Assembly: GCA_001772335.1 (NCBI GenBank)
Contig: METM01000007.1
Span: 18,614 to 56,181, forward strand
Direction of reading: 5' to 3'
Length of the DNA stretch: 37,568 nt
Origin: a candidate division WOR-1 bacterium RIFCSPHIGHO2_01_FULL_53_15
GTDB taxonomy: Bacteria; Margulisbacteria; WOR-1; O2-12-FULL-45-9; XYB2-FULL-48-7
Shown here piece by piece: positions 30,996-37,568 of this stretch (its first letter is position 1; each line of letters opens with the position of its first letter). The notes below the pieces were generated by a model. That model was not told where the DNA came from. It ran no database searches and saw only the letters and a program-made list of their open reading frames with translations. A program made the translations under genes and the position numbers.

Positions 30996-31637
30996 TTATT
31001 CATTTGGTTTTCCTTCTTCACTGATCTCTCTCTGAAGCTGGGAAAGATCGAGAGATCCAACATTTTTAAGCAGGAGCCCTTTGACCTTTTGAACAAACGG
31101 GCCAAGATCCTCGTCTCTTACCACTCTTATCCCGTTTTTAAACGCGAGATTGTGCAATAATTCATCTAACGTGCGATCAAAACTGGCATATTCTGAAATA
31201 TATCCATGGCTGCTGCCATTATAATTCTTAGAAATGGCGGAATGACGCTTCCCCAGAAATGCTTGCTTAAAAATATCCAAGAGCGCGTCGATCTCTTTTT
31301 CTGTATATTTTATGGAGGATTCATTGTCCTTGAATTTTAGGCCTCTCAAGCTATCTTTCATATAGGATCTCATCTCTCTCCAGATCAGATCCGCCACATT
31401 GTCTTCAGTTATTTCAGAACCCTGCCTTAAACCGACCAAAGTCCAGACCGCAACATCAAACACCGCCCCCCCTCCAGCGACACCACCAGTCTTATTTTCC
31501 TCAATTTCTCCCGCTTCGATCTCCTTCTCATTAACAGTAACAGTCGAATCGTTCTTTATCTCTGGGTTTCGTCTTAACTGGGCAACAACTACTTGTCCGG
31601 AGACAGGCGGCATCGCCAACCTTCCTGAAATACTCAT
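30996..31637 (-). CDS. Hypothetical protein
   Basis: A 213-residue protein of no family that I recognise. There is no signal peptide or membrane helix; the N-terminus (MSISGRLAMPPVSGQVVVAQLRR) is followed by an acidic stretch (EKEIEAGEIEENK), a Gly/Ala-rich patch near 50-62, and a charged helical C-terminal half. The start at 31637 rather than 31643 is chosen because AGGAGG lies 7 nt before it. It lies between the two copies of the aminotransferase 3' end and is A+T-richer than the core genes, so it may have come with that rearrangement. Confidence 0.7.
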   Translation of the reverse strand: MSISGRLAMPPVSGQVVVAQLRRNPEIKNDSTVTVNEKEIEAGEIEENKTGGVAGGGAVFDVAVWTLVGLRQGSEITEDNVADLIWREMRSYMKDSLRGLKFKDNESSIKYTEKEIDALLDIFKQAFLGKRHSAISKNYNGSSHGYISEYASFDRTLDELLHNLAFKNGIRVVRDEDLGPFVQKVKGLLLKNVGSLDLSQLQREISEEGKPNE

Positions 31638-32058
31638 TTTCATTCCTCCTAATTATTTAAGTCCTTCGACACACAGAGACCTCTGTTTAATTCGACCTCT
31701 CAGCTGTCCAGAAGATTATCGAATGGTATTGGAAATAATTTCACTTGATTTACAACACAGAGAAATTGAAAGTTAATCTTTTTCAGTTTTGTCGACGCTA
31801 AAACGACATATTTTCTGACAGGCGGCGAGCCGCGAATTTTGCCGAATCGCCGTTTTGGGCGGCTGAAATTGACTTTTGGCGGAAATTGGCGAATCCACTG
31901 TTATCCCCGCCTTAAAACGATACCAAAATCACCGACCACGATAAAAGCGATGTCATTTTCTTGGCAAACCTTTTGCAATCGCTCTTCTATTTCTGGTTTA
32001 TTAAACGGTTCGGGCAAGTTTTTGCGTTGAATCATAATGCTTTTACCTAACGCAAGCG
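31638..32058. other. Intergenic stretch with structured G+C-rich core
   Basis: Apart from the nucleotidyltransferase-like remnant at 31901-32035, no gene is evident. A small palindrome ACAGAG-AC-CTCTGT lies around 31673-31687. At about 31822-31895 there is a hairpin-rich block (GCGGC-GA-GCCGC, then repeated GGCGG...AAATTG motifs) that resembles an intergenic repeat or structured RNA; its nature is unknown. Confidence 0.45.
31901..32035 (-). pseudogene. Possible remnant of a MNT-type nucleotidyltransferase
   Basis: A 44-codon frame starting MIQRKNLPEPFNKPEIEERLQ and continuing VCQENDIAFIVVGDFG resembles the first helix and strand of small nucleotidyltransferases (MntA-like), where a GSFxRG motif should follow. 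Here the match fades at DFGIVLRRG and a stop comes at once. If right, it is a second broken toxin-antitoxin gene in this zone. The resemblance is short and judged by eye. Confidence 0.35.
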
Positions 32059-33207
32059 CTAAAGCAGTTCCATCGCCGCTTTGACGCCGGCGCCGAAGTT
32101 GGTCTTGGCGCCGAGGCGTTTAAAGAGGACTTCCAGCGCGGCAAAGGCGCCGATGATATCGAGCGCTTCCACATAGCCGAGATGGCCGATGCGGAAGATC
32201 TTGCCCTTTAGTTCGGCCTGGCCGGGCGCCACTTCGACGCTAAATTCATCGCGCATCAGCTTGCGCACCTCTTCCCCATCGACCCCAGCGGGCGGAAAGA
32301 TCGCCGTCACGGCCGGCGAAGCGTGCGCGTCGTCAGCTAAAAGCTTTAAGCCCAGCCCGCGCGCGGCGGCCCTGACCAGGTCGCGATTGGCGGCGTGGCG
32401 GGCAAAAACATTCTCCCGCCCCTCCTCCTTAAGCATCCTCAAACCTTCCCGTAAACCAAAGATCAAGGATTCGGGCGGAGTTGTATAGGTGTGCCCTTTG
32501 GGCGCTTCTTCTTTCATGAGCGCCAGGTCCCAATAATGCCTGGGGCATTTGGCCGCCGCGTTGGCCTGCCAGGCGCGGGCGGAGATGGAGACGGCGGCAA
32601 CCCCCGGCGGCGTCATGAAGGCTTTCTGCGAGCCGGAGACGACCACATCGAGATCCCACTCGTCGGTCTTGAGCGGCGCGGCCATGAGGCCCGAAACGGC
32701 ATCAACGATGATCAGGGCCTCGGGCTGATTTTCCCGCACAACTTTGGCCAGGGCTTTAACATCATTTAAAACGCCGGTCGAAGTTTCATTGTGCTGCATC
32801 AGGACCGCTTTGACCGGCCCTTTTTTCAATTCGGCTTTCAAGACTGCCGGGTCGGCGGCCTTGCCCCGCTCGAACTTGACGTCATTGACGTCAAGGCCGT
32901 AGGCCTTGCAGATCTTGACGAAGCGGCCGCCGAAAGCGCCGATGTTCAAAACCATGACCCTGTCGCCCGGCGACAGCATGTTGACGACCGCCACTTCCAT
33001 GCCGCCGGTGCCGGATGAAGGATAAATAAAGACCTCGTTCTTGGTTTCGTAGGCCCAGCGCAGGTCTGCCATGACCTCTTTCATGACCGCCGAAAAGAGC
33101 GGACCGCGGTGGCCGATCATGTCATGGTTCATGGCGGAGAGGACGCGCGTCGGGATCGGCGTCGGGCCGGGAATCATGAGGTTGTATTTGATCAGTTTTC
33201 TCGCCAT
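32059..33207 (-). CDS. Class V aminotransferase (serine/alanine-glyoxylate or serine-pyruvate type)
   Basis: A 382-residue PLP enzyme of the AGAT/SgaA group. The N-terminal NLMIPGPTPIPTRVLSAMN, the cofactor-binding SSGTGGMEVAV (64-74), Asp169 in IIVDAVSGL, and the PLP Lys195 in SGSQKAFMTPPG are all in place. These enzymes exchange amino groups between serine or alanine and glyoxylate or pyruvate; some homologues act with SerA in serine synthesis. GGAGG lies about 9 nt before the ATG. It follows the small protein gene by 1 nt and closes the ribosomal-protein gene run. Its 3' end is duplicated at 30891-30967. Confidence 0.9.
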   Translation of the reverse strand: MARKLIKYNLMIPGPTPIPTRVLSAMNHDMIGHRGPLFSAVMKEVMADLRWAYETKNEVFIYPSSGTGGMEVAVVNMLSPGDRVMVLNIGAFGGRFVKICKAYGLDVNDVKFERGKAADPAVLKAELKKGPVKAVLMQHNETSTGVLNDVKALAKVVRENQPEALIIVDAVSGLMAAPLKTDEWDLDVVVSGSQKAFMTPPGVAAVSISARAWQANAAAKCPRHYWDLALMKEEAPKGHTYTTPPESLIFGLREGLRMLKEEGRENVFARHAANRDLVRAAARGLGLKLLADDAHASPAVTAIFPPAGVDGEEVRKLMRDEFSVEVAPGQAELKGKIFRIGHLGYVEALDIIGAFAALEVLFKRLGAKTNFGAGVKAAMELL

Positions 33208-33208
33208 G

Positions 33209-33538
33209 TCAGTCGCGCCTCCAGTCGACTTCGACGTATTTTTCGCCTTCGCGGAATTTATATTTGTGCTCCCCCTTGTAGGCGTGGCTCAGGGCTTTGC
33301 CGATATGCATGGCGAGATTATGGTCGGTGACCTCGGCCTCGATGCCGCCGTTAACCTTTTCGATCTTGCTGACCTTGTGCAGGGGGTTTTTCTGCTCGGC
33401 CAGGCGGCCTTCGTGCTTGATCAGATTGACCAGCTCCTCTTCGTGGTCAAGGAGAAAAGCGCCGGAAAGCTTCAGTCTGCCGCCCTGCTCGATCTTTTTG
33501 GGTTTTTGAAAATCTTCGTAATGTCTTTCTACTTTCAT
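33209..33538 (-). CDS. Small conserved protein
   Basis: A 109-residue charged, soluble protein without cysteines in pairs, signal peptide or membrane helix. The C-terminal part (VTDHNLAMHIGKALSHAYKGEHKYKFREGEKYVEVDW) recalls the BCAM0308-like/NMD3-related small proteins, though I am unsure of the family. A GAGGT site precedes the ATG. It is wedged between rpsI and the aminotransferase gene (4 nt and 1 nt gaps), so it is cotranscribed with ribosomal genes; a role in translation is only a guess from that. Confidence 0.75.
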   Translation of the reverse strand: MKVERHYEDFQKPKKIEQGGRLKLSGAFLLDHEEELVNLIKHEGRLAEQKNPLHKVSKIEKVNGGIEAEVTDHNLAMHIGKALSHAYKGEHKYKFREGEKYVEVDWRRD

Positions 33539-33542
33539 GGCT

Positions 33543-34085
33543 TTACCTCTTTGTATATTGGAAGGCGCGGCGGGCGCGTTTCAAGCCGTACTTCTTCCGC
33601 TCTTTCATCCTCGGGTCGCGCGTCAACAGTCCCTCTTTTTTCAGCGTTGGCTTAAGCGCCGGGTTCATGACGACCAGCGCCCGGGCGATCCCCATTCTAA
33701 CGGCGTCGGCCTGGGCCGGCACGCCGCCCCCCAGAAGCTCGGCGGCCACGTCGTAGCGGCCGAGGGTCTGCGTCGCTGTAAATGGGCGGTTGATGACAAA
33801 TTCAAGCAGTTTGCGGCCGCAGAAATATTCGTTGAGCGATTTGCCGTTGAACGCCATTTTGCCTGAGCCGGCGGTCAGCCGGACTTTGGCGGTCGCCTCT
33901 TTGCGCCGACCGGTGCCGTAAAAGCTGGGTCTGATCGGAGCGCTTGGCTTTTTAGCCCTGACGGGCGCCGCCACCGGCGGCTTTTCGACAACCCGAGGAG
34001 TTTCAACTCTTTTTTTCTTCGGCGCGGCCGCTTTTTCTTTGGCCGGCGCCGCTTTCTTGACCGTTTTTTTATGGGACTCTGCCAT
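33543..34085 (-). CDS. rpsI: 30S ribosomal protein S9, N-terminally extended
   Basis: A 180-residue uS9. The S9 domain starts near residue 53 (FYGTGRRKEATAKVRLTAGSGK) and ends in the typical KKYGLKRARRAFQYTKR tail that reaches the ribosomal P site. The first 50 residues are an added Lys/Ala/Pro-rich tail, probably disordered; the family norm is about 130. The ATG overlaps the rplM stop by 1 nt (TAATG), so the long start is well supported. Confidence 0.96.
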   Translation of the reverse strand: MAESHKKTVKKAAPAKEKAAAPKKKRVETPRVVEKPPVAAPVRAKKPSAPIRPSFYGTGRRKEATAKVRLTAGSGKMAFNGKSLNEYFCGRKLLEFVINRPFTATQTLGRYDVAAELLGGGVPAQADAVRMGIARALVVMNPALKPTLKKEGLLTRDPRMKERKKYGLKRARRAFQYTKR

Positions 34086-34540
34086 TATTTCACCTCCTGC
34101 CTGCCGGCAGGCACGGCAAGTTTTTCTAGTTTCGCGTATTGTTTCGGTTCGCCGCGATAGATCTTTAATTTCGAGATCAACTGCGCCCCCAGCCGATTGT
34201 GGGGGAGCATCCCCTCAACCGCCAGCCGGATAACTTTTTCCGGCTGAGCCGCGACGAGTTTTTCAAAGCTGATCAGCTTGTCGCCGCCGGGGAAACCGGA
34301 ATGGGAAAAATATGTCTTAGCCTTCGCCTTGTTACCGGAGACCGTGATCTTGCCGGCGTTGACGACGACAACAAAGTCGCCGCAATCGGTCTGCGGGGTA
34401 AAGATCGGCTTGTGCTTGCCGCGCAGATAGACCGCCACTTTGGAGGCCAACCGGCCCAGCACCGCCCCCGCCGCGTTGACCCGGAACCACTTTCTTGACA
34501 TCCCCTCTTTTTTCGCGAAAATTGTTTTTCTTTTTTTCAT
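34085..34540 (-). CDS. rplM: 50S ribosomal protein L13
   Basis: A 151-residue uL13. The domain starts near residue 15 (RKWFRVNAAGAVLGRLAS) and includes the family stretch VEGMLPHNRLG. The last nine residues (VPAGRQEVK) are unlike the usual C-terminus and are encoded by a 16-bp perfect palindrome and flanks. The ATG at 34540 has an AGGTGA site; an internal Met14 is an alternative start. It is followed without gap by rpsI, as in most bacteria. Confidence 0.95.
   Translation of the reverse strand: MKKRKTIFAKKEGMSRKWFRVNAAGAVLGRLASKVAVYLRGKHKPIFTPQTDCGDFVVVVNAGKITVSGNKAKAKTYFSHSGFPGGDKLISFEKLVAAQPEKVIRLAVEGMLPHNRLGAQLISKLKIYRGEPKQYAKLEKLAVPAGRQEVK
34098..34113. repeat. 16-bp palindrome in the 3' end of rplM
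   Basis: TGCCTGCC followed by its exact reverse complement GGCAGGCA. It lies in frame and adds the VPAGRQ segment to L13. A related CCTGCCGGC string occurs in truA near 29683, so it may be a dispersed element. Confidence 0.6.
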
Positions 34541-34550
34541 CTTAATTCAC

Positions 34551-34901
34551 CTAAACCAATTCCAGGAGGGCTAGCGGGGCCGCGTCGCCCCGGCGCGCGC
34601 CGAGTTTCGTGATGCGCGTGTAGCCGCCCGGCCGCCCCTCGAAGCGCTCGGGAAAGGTCTTGAAGATCTGCGTGACGATCGCCCGGTCATGCAAAACGCT
34701 TTCCACTTTCCGCCGCCCCATCAGGTTATTTGACTTGGCCGCGGTGATCAGCCGCTCCGCCATGCGCCGCGCCTCTTTCGCCCGGGTCAGCGTGACCTTG
34801 ACCTTGCCGTAAATGAACAGCGACCGCACAATAGAGCGCAGGAGCGCCAGCCGCTGGTCGGTCGCCCGGCTTAGCTTGCGGTTCCCCAGCCGATGCCTCA
34901 T
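34551..34901 (-). CDS. rplQ: 50S ribosomal protein L17
   Basis: A 116-residue bL17 with the diagnostic N-terminus MRHRLGNRKLSRATDQRLALLRS and the C-terminal GYTRITKLGARRGDAAPLALLEL. Its ATG immediately follows the rpoA stop codon, with AGGAGAGG upstream inside rpoA, the usual gene order. Confidence 0.97.
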   Translation of the reverse strand: MRHRLGNRKLSRATDQRLALLRSIVRSLFIYGKVKVTLTRAKEARRMAERLITAAKSNNLMGRRKVESVLHDRAIVTQIFKTFPERFEGRPGGYTRITKLGARRGDAAPLALLELV

Positions 34902-35843
34902 TTATTCCTCTCCTTTGAGCTTAAGTTTGTATTCGGCCAGTTTGCTGTGCACTTCAGTCAGGGATTTTGAGCCGAAGTTTTTGAACTTCATGAGTTCCGG
35001 TTCGGAATAGCCGACCAGGTCCCTCACGGTCTTGACCCCCGCCTTTTTCAGGCAGTTGAGCGAGCGTGAAGAAAATTCAAGGTCTTCGATGTTCATGTCG
35101 AGCACGGCGGCGGGGGCCTCTTCACGCCTCTCCGCCTCAAGGCCGGCGGTCTCGACTTTTTCGCCCAGGTGGACGAAGAAATCGACGTGCCGGGCCAAGA
35201 TCTTGGCGCTTTCTTTGACCGCTTCATCCGGCTTTAAACTGCCGTTGGTCCAGACCGAGAGGACGAGCCGGTCATAATTGATCTCCTGGCCGACGCGGGT
35301 CTCCTCCGTCGCGATATTGACTTTGATGACGGGAGTAAAGATCGAGTCGGTCGGAATAAAACCGACGGGCAGATTCGGCTTCTTGTTGCGCTCGGCCGGC
35401 ACATAGCCGCGCCCGCGCTCAATGATCAGCTCCATGTTCAGCTTGCCGTTGCCGTCAAGCGTCGCGATCTTTTGCCCGGGATTGATGATCTCGATCTCGG
35501 CGTCGTGCTCGATATCGCCGGCCGTGACGACGCCCTTCCCCTTGGCTTTGAGGGTGACGGTCTTGGGCTGGTCGGAGTGGGAGCGGATGACGATCTCTTT
35601 GAGATTGAGTATCATGTGCAGAACATCTTCGGTCACGCCCGGGATGGTCGAGAACTCATGCGAGACGCCGTCGATCTTGACCGCCGTGACCGCCGCGCCC
35701 GGCAGGGAAGAGAGCAGGATTCGGCGCAAAGGATTCCCCAGTGTCGTCCCGTAGCCCCTCGGCAGCGGTTCCACCACAAACTGCCCGAATTTATCCGAAA
35801 GTTCCGCCGCCTTGACCCAGGGTTTTTCTCCGATCGTTACCAT
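34902..35843 (-). CDS. rpoA: DNA-directed RNA polymerase alpha subunit
   Basis: A 313-residue alpha subunit. The N-terminal dimerisation domain (about 1-230) has PLPRGYGTTLGNPLRRILLSSLPGAAVTAVKIDGV, and the C-terminal helix-hairpin-helix domain (about 245-310) has LEFSSRSLNCLKKAGVKTVRDLV and FGSKSLTEVHSKL, so it can bind UP elements and activators. GGAGGAAAAGG precedes the ATG. Confidence 0.97.
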   Translation of the reverse strand: MVTIGEKPWVKAAELSDKFGQFVVEPLPRGYGTTLGNPLRRILLSSLPGAAVTAVKIDGVSHEFSTIPGVTEDVLHMILNLKEIVIRSHSDQPKTVTLKAKGKGVVTAGDIEHDAEIEIINPGQKIATLDGNGKLNMELIIERGRGYVPAERNKKPNLPVGFIPTDSIFTPVIKVNIATEETRVGQEINYDRLVLSVWTNGSLKPDEAVKESAKILARHVDFFVHLGEKVETAGLEAERREEAPAAVLDMNIEDLEFSSRSLNCLKKAGVKTVRDLVGYSEPELMKFKNFGSKSLTEVHSKLAEYKLKLKGEE

Positions 35844-35858
35844 GCCTTTTCCTCCTAT

Positions 35859-36476
35859 TTACCTTGAATAATACTCAACAATAAGGTTAACTTCTAAACT
35901 GACATCGATATCTTCTCTCTTGGGCAAAGAAAGAACCTTGCCCTCCGCTTCGCCAGTGAGGGAAACCCAGGCCGGCAGGACGCGGTCGGGGAACTTTTCG
36001 AGCGACGCTTTAGCCAGGGCCGCCATTCTCGGCGCGACTTTGACCGCGTCGTCGGCCTTGACCTCAAAAGCGGGAATGTTGACTTTTCTCGCGTTGACCG
36101 CGATGCCGCCGTTTCTCACCATCTGGCGGGCCGCCTGGCGCGAGGTGGCAAAGCCGAGCCGGTAAACGACGTTATCGAGCCGGCGCTCGAGCGACTGCAT
36201 CAGTTTTTCGCCGGTATCGCCTTTGCGGCGGGCGGCCTGATCAAAATATTTAGCGAACTGCCGCTCGCCGAGGCCGTAGATGCGCCGGGCCTTCTGCTTT
36301 TCGCGCAGGCGGATCTGGTATTCCGAGGCCCGGATGGGAAGTTTGCCGTGCTGGCCGGGGGCGTAGCTGCGCCGCGCGACCGGGCACTTCTCCGAATAAC
36401 ATTTTTCGCCCTTGAGGAAGAGCTTGCCGCCTTCGCGGCGGCAGAGCTTGCAAACCGGTTCAACGTGCCTGCCCAT
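35859..36476 (-). CDS. rpsD: 30S ribosomal protein S4
   Basis: A 205-residue uS4, a primary 16S rRNA-binding protein. It keeps four cysteines near the N-terminus (CKLCRREG...CYSEKCPVARR), the zinc-binding form, and has the S4 RNA-binding domain at about 95-160 (RRLDNVVYRLGFATSRQAARQMV). The ATG overlaps the rpsK stop by 1 nt. Confidence 0.97.
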   Translation of the reverse strand: MGRHVEPVCKLCRREGGKLFLKGEKCYSEKCPVARRSYAPGQHGKLPIRASEYQIRLREKQKARRIYGLGERQFAKYFDQAARRKGDTGEKLMQSLERRLDNVVYRLGFATSRQAARQMVRNGGIAVNARKVNIPAFEVKADDAVKVAPRMAALAKASLEKFPDRVLPAWVSLTGEAEGKVLSLPKREDIDVSLEVNLIVEYYSR

Positions 36477-36892
36477 TAGACCCGCCTCCGCTTCGGCGGC
36501 CGGCAGCCGTTGTGCGGGATCGGCGTGACATCCTTGATGGAGCTGATCTCAAGCCCGGCGCCCTGGAGAGCTCTGATGGCGGTCTCGCGGCCGGCGCCCG
36601 GCCCCTTAACGAGAACGTTGACTTCGCGCACGCCGGCTTCAAGCGCCTTGGCGGCCGCTTTTTCAGCCGCGGCCGAAGCCGCGAACGGGGTCCCCTTTTT
36701 TGTCCCCCTGAAGCCAGAACCACCGGCTGAAGCCCAGGCCACGATGCCCCCCGTCGGGTCGGTAATCGAGACGATCGTGTTGTTGAAAGTCGCCTGGATG
36801 TGGGCCACCCCCGACGACGGAATATGCCTCTTCGTCTTCTTCTTTTTGATTATTTTCGGTTGCTCTTTTATTTCTTTTGCTTCTTCAGCCAT
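36476..36892 (-). CDS. rpsK: 30S ribosomal protein S11
   Basis: A 138-residue uS11 with [36 protein letters not shown] and the C-terminal [20 protein letters not shown]. The first 20 residues are an acidic then lysine-rich extension. GGAG precedes the ATG, 3 nt after the rpsM stop. Confidence 0.97.
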   Translation of the reverse strand: MAEEAKEIKEQPKIIKKKKTKRHIPSSGVAHIQATFNNTIVSITDPTGGIVAWASAGGSGFRGTKKGTPFAASAAAEKAAAKALEAGVREVNVLVKGPGAGRETAIRALQGAGLEISSIKDVTPIPHNGCRPPKRRRV

Positions 36893-36895
36893 GTT

Positions 36896-37282
36896 TTACT
36901 CCTTTTTCTCTTCTTCTTTCTTCTTGCCCAGGCCGACGGTCTTCCTCTTGCCGCGCAGGGTGCGGGCGTTGGTGCGCGTGCGCTGGCCGCGCGCCGGCAG
37001 ACCCTTGCGGTGGCGCGTGCCGCGGTACGTCCCCGTGTCGATCAGCCGCTTGATGCTCATCGAGACCTCGCGGCGCAGGTCGCCCTCGACCTTAAAGTCC
37101 TTGAGCGCGTCGCGCAGGGCCAGCAGGTCGTTGTCATTCAAGTCCTTGACTCTCTTGGCAGGATTGAGGCCGGCTTTGGCCAGCAGTTGTTTGCTCACGG
37201 CCTCCCCCACGCCATATATATATGTCAGGCCGACATCAACCCTCTTGTTCGGCGGCAGATCGACTCCAGCTAAACGTACCAT
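36896..37282 (-). CDS. rpsM: 30S ribosomal protein S13
   Basis: A 128-residue uS13, starting [26 protein letters not shown] and ending in a basic tail ([24 protein letters not shown]) plus a short KKEEEKKE extension. AGGAGGAG is 4 nt before the ATG. Confidence 0.97.
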   Translation of the reverse strand: MVRLAGVDLPPNKRVDVGLTYIYGVGEAVSKQLLAKAGLNPAKRVKDLNDNDLLALRDALKDFKVEGDLRREVSMSIKRLIDTGTYRGTRHRKGLPARGQRTRTNARTLRGKRKTVGLGKKKEEEKKE

Positions 37283-37321
37283 TTATCTCCTCCTGATATT
37301 CTGATCCACTGATACCCTGAC

Positions 37322-37435
37322 CTAGCCTTGTCTCTGTTTATGCTTCGGATTCTCGCAGACCACATAGACCCGGCCCCGCCGGCGCACTATCTTGCACTTG
37401 TCGCAAATTTTCTTGACCGATGATCTGACTTTCAT
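37322..37435 (-). CDS. rpmJ: 50S ribosomal protein L36
   Basis: A 37-residue bL36: [21 protein letters not shown], then [16 protein letters not shown]. The Cys11-Cys14-Cys27-His32 set makes the zinc ribbon, so this is the C+ form. GAGGG lies 3-4 nt upstream of the ATG. Found in the usual infA-rpmJ-rpsM order. Confidence 0.96.
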   Translation of the reverse strand: MKVRSSVKKICDKCKIVRRRGRVYVVCENPKHKQRQG

Positions 37436-37446
37436 ATTACCCTCTT

Positions 37447-37568
37447 TTACTTCATCCGATATGTGATCCGCCCGCGGGTCAGGTCATAAGGCGAAAGCTC
37501 GACTTTGACCTTATCGCCCGGCAGGATCCTGATAAAATGCTTGCGGATCTTGCCCGAAACGTGGGCCA
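37447..37568 (-). CDS. infA: Translation initiation factor IF-1, 5' part outside the window
   Basis: The last 40 codons of IF-1 are seen: [39 protein letters not shown] and a TAA. This is the conserved C-terminal half of the OB-fold that occupies the ribosomal A site. The start lies beyond the window edge. It precedes rpmJ by 11 nt. Confidence 0.96.
   Translation of the reverse strand, partial: AHVSGKIRKHFIRILPGDKVKVELSPYDLTRGRITYRMK

Noticed and set aside
1-37568. tRNA, rRNA or other known RNA genes
   Set aside because: The gene-free stretches are few and short, and none shows a tRNA-like cloverleaf or recognisable rRNA segment by eye.

Overview
The window is a compact, gene-dense stretch of a bacterial chromosome. 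It is G+C-rich overall, with clearly more A+T-rich patches at about 11.3-14.4 kb, 19.1-21.7 kb and 30.4-32.0 kb. Two tandem SLH-domain outer-membrane porins with signal peptides and a terminal Phe point to a diderm. The mix of SLH porins, type IV pilus/type II secretion genes, 7TM histidine kinases and a short-leader gene style recalls uncultivated lineages near Cyanobacteria (for example Margulisbacteria, WOR-1 or Saganbacteria). That placement is inference and needs a ribosomal-protein tree.

Layout. 1-3.5 kb: a partial membrane protein, then gspF, gspE and a response regulator. 3.6-6.6 kb: hflX, a DAHP synthase with a regulatory domain, an AroH-type chorismate mutase and a short biotin ligase. 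6.6-10.4 kb: two SLH porins and an MGDG-synthase-like glycosyltransferase. 10.4-16.2 kb: a stand-alone receiver, an XRE regulator, then a B12-binding radical SAM protein, a divergent KAS III-like ketosynthase and a large 7TM-GAF-PAS histidine kinase. 16.2-19.1 kb: NAD-sugar epimerase, GT4 glycosyltransferase and a radical SAM homologue that has lost two of its three cluster cysteines. 19.1-21.6 kb: an A+T-rich restriction-modification cassette (m5C methylase, HaeII-like endonuclease, Vsr). 21.7-26.5 kb: MFS transporter, short RecO, and a divergent histidine kinase / sigma-54 activator pair. 26.5-30.4 kb: patatin lipase, SerA, Fic protein, TruA. 30.4-32.06 kb: a debris zone with a broken toxin-antitoxin module, palindromic mini-elements, a duplicated gene end, an orphan gene and a nucleotidyltransferase remnant. 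32.06-37.57 kb: class V aminotransferase, a small conserved protein and the conserved ribosomal block rpsI-rplM-rplQ-rpoA-rpsD-rpsK-rpsM-rpmJ-infA.

Three genome-style signals recur. First, many promoters are extended -10 boxes (TGNTATAAT) lying only 6-9 nt before the start codon, predicting leaderless mRNAs. Second, three convergent gene pairs overlap tail to tail by 26-38 bp with no visible terminator. Third, heptanucleotide tandem repeats sit inside coding sequences, making up the signal peptides of both porins and surface segments of a histidine kinase and TruA. The most unusual spots are a family of 20-nt CCCC...GGGG palindromes, one of which has an apparent empty and filled site within this window, and the ketosynthase/sensor-kinase unit at 11.3-16.2 kb.
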